NCBI GenBank assembly: GCA_030280995.1
Contig: JASXTE010000002.1
Location: 7,795,683 to 7,859,682, forward strand
DNA from: Hemileia vastatrix
Taxonomy: Eukaryota; Basidiomycota; Pucciniomycetes; Pucciniales; Zaghouaniaceae
Length of the DNA stretch: 64,000 nucleotides
Direction: 5' to 3'
Shown here: one piece after another, positions 56,545-64,000 of the stretch
Position numbering within the stretch: position 1 is the first letter of the stretch
Layout: each line of letters opens with the position of its first letter
Translations under genes and position numbers: made by a program
The notes under the pieces: model-generated
Told to the model about the DNA's origin: nothing
Databases searched by the model: none
What the model saw: only the letters and a program-made list of their open reading frames with translations

Positions 56545-57480
56545 TCAAATGGAAAAAAAATTAAAATTGAAAATTTATACAACCAATTATTTTCACCAGT
56601 CCCAATAAAGTTTTCCTATTTTATATAATAGCTAGTAGAGCAACCTTAATCCAGATACACCATTATATAAAAACAGTAATCTATCTTGATGTAACTTTAA
56701 AAAATAATTGGAAGAGACAAATCCAAAATTAAATGAAAAAAAATTAAAATTGAAAATTTCTACAACCAATTATTTTCAACAGTCCCAATCAAGTTTTCCT
56801 ATTTTATGTAATAGCCAGTAGAACAACCTAAAGCCAGATGCATCATTATATAAAAAAATTAATCTATCTTGATGTAACTTTAAAAAATAGTTGGAACAGA
56901 CAAATCCAAAATTAAATGAAAAAAAATAAAATTGAAAATTTCTACAACCAATTATTTTCACCTGTCCCAATCAAGTTTTCCTATTTTCTATAATAGCCAG
57001 TAAAGAGACCTAAGGCCAGATGCACAATTATATAAAAACAGTAAACTATCTTGATGTAAATTTAAAAAATAATTGGAAGAGACAAATCCAAAATTAAATG
57101 AAAAAAAATTAAAATTGAAAATTTCTACAACCAATTCTTTTCACCTGTCCCAATCAAGTTTTCCTATTTTATATGATAGCCAGTAGAACAAACTAAAGCC
57201 AGATACACCATTATATAAAAACAGTAATTCATTTTGATGTAACTTTAAAAAATAATTGAAATAGGCAAATCCAAAATTAAAAGAAAATAAAGTAAAATTG
57301 AAAATTTCTACAACCAATTATTCTCACCAGTCCCAATCAAGTTTTCCTTTTTTATATAATAGCCAGTAGAATGACCTAAGGCCAGATGCACCATTATATA
57401 AAACCAGTAATCTATCATGATGTAACTTTAAAAAAGAATCGAAAGAGACAAATCCAAAATTAAATGAAAAAAAATTAAAA
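56545..57480. repeat. ~183-bp satellite, five copies
   Basis: TACAACCAATTATTTTCACC recurs at about 56577, 56759, 56942, 57125 and 57310, giving a period of 182-185 bp. Each unit also has CAAGTTTTCCTATTTTATAT and CATTATATAAAAACAGTAA. No open frame runs through it. It is followed by about 150 bp of A-rich simple sequence. The old sister element lacks this array. Confidence 0.9.
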
Positions 57481-57661
57481 AGGATAAATAAAATTGAAAA
57501 AGAGGAAAATAAAAAGGGAAATTTAAAAAAAATAAAAAAGATAAAAATTAAAATAAATAAATAAAATTAATAAAAGAGAAAAAATATGGAAAAAAAATTG
57601 GAAGAAAATATAATAATTTAATTGCAATACTTGACAGATCTACTAAGAACATTTGTTTTAT

Positions 57662-59016
57662 CTATTTTTTATTATTATTAATACAATTAATAAGACCTTC
57701 ATTTATTTGGAATGAACAACCAAAACGGGTAAATTCTTTACAAGAAACTAAATTTGGAGGTGCTTTAGTTGTTTGATGCCCATGTTGAGAAGAATTCCAT
57801 ATAGACTCAACTATTCCATTGGCACTTCCAAAATCAATAATACATTTATTTTCAGGAAAATAAAGGCCATCTCCCTCATCAGAAGAGGGTGATGGAATAG
57901 GAACACCAGTCTCTGGAGTAATATAAGAGAAAATTCCAAATGTTAGATAATTCTTATCATGTTTATCTAGATGAACATGATTTTAGAATCCATTATAAGT
58001 GATGATAACATTTGAACAAAAAACATAATCATATATTGCTTCTTTCCATTCAGGATCAGACCAATTCGGTAAACCAGATTCTAAAGAAAGTTGATGGTTT
58101 TTTTAAAAGCTTGAAAACATAATTTTTTAAAATGATTTTCCAAGAAAACATTAAATGATCCTAAAGAATTCCATTGTTTCAGATCCTCTTCCATTTGCTC
58201 TGGTTTCAAATTTTTCAATAAAGAATAAAATCCTGAAATATATGACAAAATTAAAAATAACTTATAATAAAAAAATATTTACTTACCAAAAGAAACTCCT
58301 TGATCATATCCTGGTCGCCAAACAAAACCTTTCATGACACCAGAAATCAGATTTTTATTTGGTAAGGATTTTAAAACCAAAGCCATTTGATAGAGAGTAG
58401 AAATTAAATCAGATAGCTGGAAAAAAACTTCATCCTTTTTCCCATTAAATGATGAATTTCTAAGATGAATTGAGGTTTGTATCCGTTATTGACAACTCAA
58501 ACAATGAGATCTATACCGCCTTCCGTAATGTTTTTGATGTTTTTGAGAAAATAAAATTTCTTAACATTTTATATTGAAGTTTTAAAGAATTTGAGATTGT
58601 CCAAATGTCCAAAGAATGTTTTTCAAAATATCTTCATCTTAATCAATTTTCTATTTTGATAAAATTTTGTCTTTGAATTTCTTGATACTTTAGTTGGTTA
58701 CATGATTTTCTGCTTTTTATTTTCTGGTGAGGAAATCTCAGATTGATTGGGAGAAGGAATAGAATTGAAGGACATTGAAGAGATAGAATAAAGTGAAGAT
58801 AAAGAAGAAGAATTTGAATATATTGAAGGAATAGAATATAAGGACATTGAAGAGATAGAAGAAAGTAAAAATAAAGAAGAAGAAGTTGAATATATTTGAT
58901 GATTATTCTTGGAGCTTTCAAGATTTGAAGACAAGGAAGAAAGAGAGGATAAAGATGATTCAGAAAAAATTGATGATAATGAAGATGAAGGAATTAAAAT
59001 TTCCTTAGTAGCTTCC
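57662..59016 (-). pseudogene. TET/JBP-like 2OG-Fe(II) dioxygenase gene, Harbinger-borne (near-complete copy)
   Basis: On the minus strand a Ser-rich exon (from an acceptor CCAG near 59016) is followed by a degraded link, then QLSDLISTLYQMALVLKSL, GFVWRPGYDQGVSF, and an intron with donor GTAAGT near 58287 and an acceptor near 58234. After it come FYSLLKNLKPEQMEEDLK and SNVIITYNGF, then HVHLDKHDKNYLTFGIFSYI. The Fe(II) motif HxD is intact (57965-57973), as are the distal His (57776-57778) and the 2-oxoglutarate Arg in FTRFGCSFQI (57725-57727). LYFPENKCIIDFG and VESIWNSS link them. Breaks are one frameshift near 58107 and one nonsense codon (57983-57985), so the copy is probably inactive, though all catalytic residues remain. 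These enzymes oxidise 5-methylcytosine in DNA. The stop is at 57662. Confidence 0.73.
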
Positions 59017-59565
59017 TGGAAAAAAAAATTTATGAAACAAAAAAAATTAAAATTAAAAAATAAATATAGTAAAAAAAACCCACAACAATAAAAAATTATC
59101 AGTAAAATAATTGATAAGAAAAAAAAAATTTTGGTAAAAAAAAAACAAGAAAAAAATTCTAAAAAAATCATTAAAAAATTTTGAAAAAAAAAAATCAAAA
59201 TCAAAACCTGAATCAAGATTGAAATAACAGGTAAAACCAATTCACCAAAAAAAAAAAGAGTAAATAAAAAGAAATTAAAATAAATTCAGTAAATTTAATT
59301 GCAAAAAATAAATAAATAAAAATTACTTACCTGCTATTGGAAATACCTCTTGATTTCATTCAATCCAATTTATTAAAATATAATTTAAAAAAATTTGAAT
59401 TCAGTAAATTTCAGAATAATTAATTATTCACAAAAAAAACACAAATAAAAAAAATAAATTACCTGATTTATCTTGGAAATAGGAGGAAATGTCTAGAAAC
59501 TAAGGGAAAGAAAAAAAAATTCTGTAAAAAAAAATTAAAAAGCAGATATTAGTCTTTTTTTGCTT
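59017..59565. other. A-rich spacer with possible small 5' exons of the TET/JBP-like gene
   Basis: Minus-strand GTAAGT-type donors occur near 59325 and 59460 (CAG|GTAAGT and CAG|GTAATT), but the intervening pieces are too short and AT-rich to assign coding. Otherwise homopolymer-rich. Confidence 0.4.
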
Positions 59566-60130
59566 CAAAATGCCCCCCAAAAAGTCCCCCCCTTTAACCC
59601 TTCCTTGCCCACCTCAAAAACACCCTTTATTCCCCTTTACCCCTTCTCTACCCCCCCATTACCCTTTCTTTAACCCCTCCTTACCTGCCTCAAACCCCCC
59701 CTTTAGTCCACCTTTTACCCTCCCTTTACTTCCCCTTTACCCCCTCTTTACCCCCTCCTTTCCCGCCTCAAACCCCCCTTCACCCCCCTTCACCCCCCGT
59801 CACCCCTTCCTTGACCCCCTTAAGCCCCCCTTACCCCCTCAGACCTGCCTCAAACCCTCCCTCAAACCCCTCCACACCCCTCCCTCTACACCTAACTTAT
59901 CAAATCAATAGCAATTCAATAAGTAGGTGCTGGGGGGTTTGAGGTGGGATTGAGGGGGTAAAGGGGGGGCTCGAGGGGGTAAAGGAGAGGTTTGAGGCGG
60001 GCAAGGAGGGGGTAAAGGGAGGGTTGAGGTGGGCAAGGAGGGATTAAAGGGGGGAGTTGAGGTGGCCAAGAAGGGGAGGAAGGGGGGTATGGAGGAAGAC
60101 AAGGAGGGGGGAAAGGGGGATGATGGAGGG
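59566..60130. repeat. C-rich then G-rich tract, imperfect inverted pair
   Basis: 59570-59890 is built from CCCCTTTACCCC and CTCAAACCCCC phrases. 59930-60125 is built from GGGGGTAAAGG and GGTTTGAGG phrases, which are the reverse complements. The strand switch is near 59910. The equivalent pair in the older element is at 15280-15606 and 17164-17182. It can form a large stem or G-quadruplexes. The frames over it are artefacts. Confidence 0.82.
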
Positions 60131-60563
60131 TGAAAAAAAAGATAAAAAAACAAAAACAAAACTAGTCTAGCCTTGAAAACCAAAAAAAAGCACTTACAAG
60201 ACAAAAAAAATGGAAAAAAAGCAAAAAAAAAATTATGATTAGCAAATAAAAAAACATCAAAAATGAAAAAATGACTTACCTGGTGAGTTGTTTGAGAAAA
60301 TAAAAGCAACAAAAATATATAAGGGATGTTTGAGGAGAGGATGAAAAGGATATGAGTGATGAATGAAAAAAAACACTGACAAAATATGTGATTTCAGAAA
60401 ATATGTGATTTCATGTTGAGCTGGTGAAAGAAAACCAATGAGCCATCCAAAAAAAGATATTCACCGTAAATTCAAAAAAAAAATGAATATGAAACAAACA
60501 AAAATACCAAACCAAGTGAATAAAGTACACAAAGTGGACATTTGAAGATAACAAAATAAAATT

Positions 60564-61824
60564 TTAAAAGTGTTGTGAAGTGAAATGCAGGAGAGTAATT
60601 GGCATTATAATGGAGTGTATGCTGGTTGATTGAATGTTTTGTGACTTAAGAGAGGGGAGAGCCAGTGCTGGTTCAGGATCCTCTTCTTCATAAAGATCAT
60701 TCCACTCATCCTTTAAATCAGCTAGGATATTGTGGAGTATAACACAAATCATGATCCAATGATTTGCAGTTTTGATCCCCAATTTTTTTTGAAATTGGAT
60801 TCTGAGCTCCCAAAGACTAGAAAATTGTCCCTTTAAAATACCTATAGTGTGTTCAATCTATACTCTTGATTGGGCAAGGTGATATTTAAATTTAGTTTTG
60901 GGGTCATTTTCTAAACTTGCACCACGGAAAGCAGGTATAATGTACTTCCCACTTGCATATGCTGAGTCTGCAAGGAGGTACTGAGATTCGTCAAAGTATG
61001 AGTCTGGGGTTTATGAAATCCTCATTCTTTGGAAGACGGAAGAGTCATGACATGATCCAGGGCAGCCACTGTGAAAAGTAATAAATTTTTTATTGACATC
61101 ACATAAGTTGAACGGCAATAGAGTATCTAGAAGGAAGATAAAAAGTTAGTTCATGAATGATGAGAAATCGGAGAAGATTTTGAATAAACCTTTTTTTTCA
61201 ATCAAAATAATGGTTCCCATTATGAGCAGGCTTTTGACTCAAAGGTATAGTTGTGCCATCAACAAAACCTACACAGCCAGGGAGACCTTTGGCTTGCATT
61301 AATTGAGAGGATTCAAGTTGCTGTTCTGGAGTTGGCCAAGCAAGTGTTTGAGACTTGAGGGAACGGATAGCAATCATACAGTGCTTGGTGTATAATATCA
61401 CCGTACCATATCCTATGTTAAATAGATTATCCAAACGTCTTACAGCAGCACCATTTCCATTTGAGCCAAAGCAACATAGTGCAACAGCAAGTTGAATGGC
61501 AGGATTACGCTGTTTGTTATGGGAATTGTTATGAAAGATAGGATGTTCAGAGATGAGTTGATAAAGTTTGAAGAAAGAATGGGGAGAAGTTCTAAATAGT
61601 TGAGTGAAGTTTAGTTGAGGAATGTTGAGAATGGAGCGGAGATCATATCAGGGATCATGATAAAGATTTGGCTTCCTGGCAATGAGGTAACACTTTTTGG
61701 AAAGAAAACACAAATAGGCTAAAGCATCTTCCAAATCAGAGTCAGATTTATAGTAGAGAACTAAAAGTAAAGTGATAGCATTCATAGTGGAGTGAAGTAG
61801 CTGTCTAGTAGAGAGGTGCTTCAT
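60564..61824 (-). pseudogene. PIF/Harbinger transposase pseudogene of the large element
   Basis: Starts at the ATG at 61824 (MKHLSTRQLLHSTMNAIT). Recognisable blocks are HNNSHNKQRNPAIQLAVALC, FGSNGNGAAVRRLDNLF and GLPGCVGFVDGTTIPLSQKP, with the first catalytic Asp intact. A stop follows the YFD block near 61198, and after the intron position the second Asp and the Glu blocks carry stops and shifts. The tail reads DLKDEWNDLYEEEDPEPALA. It is related to the intact 376-aa enzyme at 51383 but clearly a separate subfamily, as the terminal repeats also show. Confidence 0.83.
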
Positions 61825-62205
61825 TGTTGTCAGTAGAAGGTTTAGGTGATGAGTGGGAAGTGGGAATTCACTGCCAAATGTGCAGTTGGGGTGTGTAGAT
61901 AGAAAAAAAACTTAAGTGTTTGCCACCAAAATTAAGTAGCATAGAGTGAGGAGAGACTTAAGGATGGCATCAGCAATTATAAGTCATGTGACTTTCTTAA
62001 AAATCCATCATGGATGTTATGAGTTTGGGATCAGGAAGTAGGAATGGAAATTGGGGTGTAAGAGGCGGGATAATGCATTATTGTGGATAATATCCACTAG
62101 CCCCGGGGCTAGTGGATAAGAATCTTCCGCAATTAATAATGTCTGACCCCGGGAAAAAAAAATTCTGATCCCTAATTGCGGATCCCTGAACATTGATACC
62201 CCCCT

Positions 62206-63258
62206 ATTGATTCACTCAAAAAATTCCGTTTGAGCTTGTTTATTCACATATTTCTTAAATTTCTTTGATGGTATCCAGCTCTTGACTTATGAATTTTACA
62301 GTCATTTTCATAATACTTGCTCTTTCTTGTTTTGAGGGTGCTTCATGATTTTTTTATATATGAAGAATCACAAAGGACATCATTAAATCTATAATAGCAT
62401 TCCACTATTTATTTAATCCTTAACTATTGGCTCTTGATGATTTTTACAAGCTTCTCCCAATCGTGAAAAATTCAGGGTTCTCTTTCTTGAGTCTTTGGGG
62501 GTGTTGGAGCACTTTAACGCCATAACACAATGTTTCACTATCTTCAGATGATGGTAGAAAAGCTCAATAGAAAGGTCTTATTCCACAATTATTATTGCCC
62601 GATTCCTGTCAGTCTCTTTATTTGGATCTCAAATCCATGAATAGTATTGAGCAAGGTTTGATTCGAGCTGAAGGAGGTTTAAGTTTATAAACTCAGGATT
62701 ATGAAAGATATGCGTGTCATTGGTTCTTTTCTCAAATGAAGTGAAAACCGTGACTCAAGCACCAACATTTGTTTAGATTATGGTTTGCAGCGTGAACAAT
62801 ACTACCGATTTTCTAGTTCAGATGGATAAGCTTCAGCGATCATAGAGCTCATCTTAAATGGCGTAGTTCATAAGACAATTATAACTATAATTACAAATTA
62901 AGACGAAAAACAAGCCAGAAAAAGAAGGTAGGCTAAACCCAATCAGTGACGATCGCAATATTTCGATAACTATCTACAGTCAATCGTGCTATGAACGGGA
63001 TATATAATCATACAATAAAAATGTAGCTCAAATCGAGGTAAAACAAAATAGCAATCCTCATACATAAAGTTCATAAGCCTAACGTAATTACTAATTGAAT
63101 AGGGGGCGATGAGAAGACCTGGTAAATCGAGGAGAAATGTGGATTTTTTTTATAAAGATTGAGTATTTAAGTTGTGTAAATTGTTCAAACAAGGATAGCC
63201 CAACTCCTTTTCATACTTGCTTCCTGTCACTATCTATGTTTCACAGTATGAATCACTA
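62206..63258. other. Flank between Harbinger element and RasGEF gene
   Basis: No confident gene. Base composition becomes less extreme here (more CG dinucleotides, for example around 62800-63120) than in the transposons, as expected for host DNA. The first 60 bp continue the sequence broken by the element at 54089 and could be a worn integrase scrap (SxxH.FTQKIPFELV), which is weak. Confidence 0.4.
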
Positions 63259-63915
63259 TTACCTCGCTTCTAATCCTACATTTTTCTCAGGCATAAATGA
63301 TGAATTCATTGAAGGAGTGTGTAGTATAAATGCGGTCTCACGTGGTTCGAGAATCAGGCTTCGACGATAAAGACTATCGGCTGATTCATGATGAGTCAAA
63401 GAGTCCAGCGTTTGTTGAATATAGCTAATTATTTCAGGCACTTCAATGTAATTGTAAGGCACTTGAAACCTTTGAAAATTTAAAACAATATTGCACATTT
63501 TCTGTAATCAAAAATATTTAAATTTTAGATTAGCCCAGATATGAGCAAGTGAGCTGAGAACATAGATAACAATAATACACAAAGAGGAACTAACTTGATA
63601 GCGGTCAAAATTAATCATTTTAAGATCAGGGTTTGAGGGCGAAACCCTCAATGCAGGATTACCTTCCTTACAGAAGGTAATATCAGTGAGATAAACTCCA
63701 AGGAAGGGTAAACAGGGTAATTTGGCGCGTCGTATCCGTGCTCGATAATCAGCATAATTACGGTCATGACTGACGGCTTCATTGAGGGCTTCGTAAGTTG
63801 CTTTACATTTATTATTCAAGCCCTCCCACGTCTTTTTGAGGCGTAATATAGTGGATGAATTAAGGGCACTTGTCACCGCCATTAAACCATTGTAATTTTG
63901 AATGGAAAGTAGCCG
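63259..63915 (-). CDS. RasGEF (Cdc25-like) catalytic domain, C-terminal exons, gene continues past window
   Basis: The model is complement(join(63259..63501, 63595..63915)). The 93-nt intron has donor GTTAGT and acceptor TACAG, phase 0, and an upstream intron ends at 63916 (TTTTTCAG). Exon one reads RLLSIQNYNGLMAVTSALNS, then ILRLKKTWEGL, YRARIRRAKLPCLPFLGVYL and TDITFCKEGNPALR, then INFDRYQ. Exon two has LNFQRFQVPYNYIEVPEI and LYRRSLILEPRE. This is the second half of a RasGEF/Cdc25 homology domain, including PCLPFLGVYLTD and the FDRY...RFQ helix. It loads GTP on Ras at membranes and so activates cAMP or MAPK signalling. The frame is intact and the codon usage is less AT-biased than in the transposons. 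The N-terminal part is outside the window. Confidence 0.93.
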
Positions 63916-64000
63916 CTGAAAAATAAAAGTTAGACCAATGTTGCCTAATATAGCATTGATGAAGAATACTAACATCTCCCAACTTTAAAAAAAACTTTAC

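Larger units (their letters stand above)
54090..62205. mobile_element. Large PIF/Harbinger element with ORF1, TET/JBP-like gene and transposase, 8116 bp
   Basis: The left end AGGGGGTATCAATGTTCAGGG (first 20 bp compared) mirrors the right end, read in reverse from 62205. Both continue into GATCCGCAATTA. The 3-bp duplication ATT is perfect (54087-54089 and 62206-62208). Contents: ORF1 (plus), satellites, TET/JBP-like gene (minus), C-rich/G-rich tract and transposase (minus). The layout equals the 13215-33839 element turned around. No other element is inserted in it, so it is the better reference for this family. Confidence 0.9.

Noticed and set aside
59570..60312. Pro-rich frames and telomere-like CCCCTTTACCCC repeats
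   Set aside because: The repeats are irregular, change strand midway and lie inside a transposon, so neither a gene nor a telomere is supported.
63137..63370. 77-codon plus-strand frame at the RasGEF 3' end
   Set aside because: It overlaps the RasGEF terminal exon antisense, and only the minus strand shows domain motifs.
1..64000. tRNA or rRNA genes
   Set aside because: No cloverleaf with A and B box, and no rRNA-like conserved segment, was noticed by eye; a tRNA scan was not possible here.

Overview
The window is AT-rich nuclear DNA of a filamentous basidiomycete, most probably a rust fungus (Pucciniales). The evidence is short introns of about 60-95 bp with GTAAGT-like donors, a Tnp2-type transposase with a rust-like layout, chromodomain Ty3/Gypsy elements, TET/JBP-like oxygenase relics, and a fungal Cdc25-type RasGEF exon pair at the right edge. 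The species is not proven. Almost everything is transposon. Only the partial RasGEF gene (63259-63915, minus) looks like an ordinary host gene.

Layout. (1) 1-173: one end of a CACTA-like element. (2) 174-11305: a four-gene DNA transposon block with a CACTA-like right terminus. It encodes a 515-aa accessory protein (minus), a 1057-aa Tnp2-like transposase (minus), a 350-aa protein (plus) that is a paralogue of the first, and a 674-aa SNF2 helicase (minus). All four spliced models stay in frame. (3) 11306-13002: a PIF/Harbinger fragment. (4) 13003-13214: a scrap of an old chromovirus. (5) 13215-33839: an old Harbinger element split by a solo LTR (15607-17101) and by a decayed Gypsy element (20887-33164). 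The Gypsy itself carries a CACTA MITE (23369-23629) and an unexplained insert. (6) 33840-34265 plus an LTR split between 34266-34836 and about 47545-48453: the rest of the old chromovirus. (7) 34837-47544: a foldback-type element with long inverted arms, split by an intact recent chromovirus (35444-45169, 5-bp duplication AATAT, LTRs alike as far as read). (8) 48454-51068: a truncated Harbinger relic. (9) 51075-53630: a compact Harbinger element with an intact 376-aa transposase and 3-bp duplication ATT. (10) 54090-62205: a large Harbinger element with 3-bp duplication ATT. (11) 62206-64000: flank and the RasGEF gene.

Two systems stand out. The large Harbinger elements (13215-33839 and 54090-62205) share one layout: a coiled-coil ORF1, a transposase at the opposite end, and between them a third gene that reads as a TET/JBP-like 2OG-Fe(II) dioxygenase, an enzyme class that acts on 5-methylcytosine. 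The CACTA-like block joins a Tnp2 transposase with a SNF2 remodeller and two paralogous accessory proteins whose intron sits at the equivalent place. Both pair a transposase with a protein class that acts on chromatin or DNA methylation.

The nesting gives a relative chronology from the relic at 48454-51068 (oldest) to the intact chromovirus at 35444-45169 (youngest). Reading was done by eye. Intron boundaries, repeat periods and terminal repeats were checked by hand, but no homology search was run.
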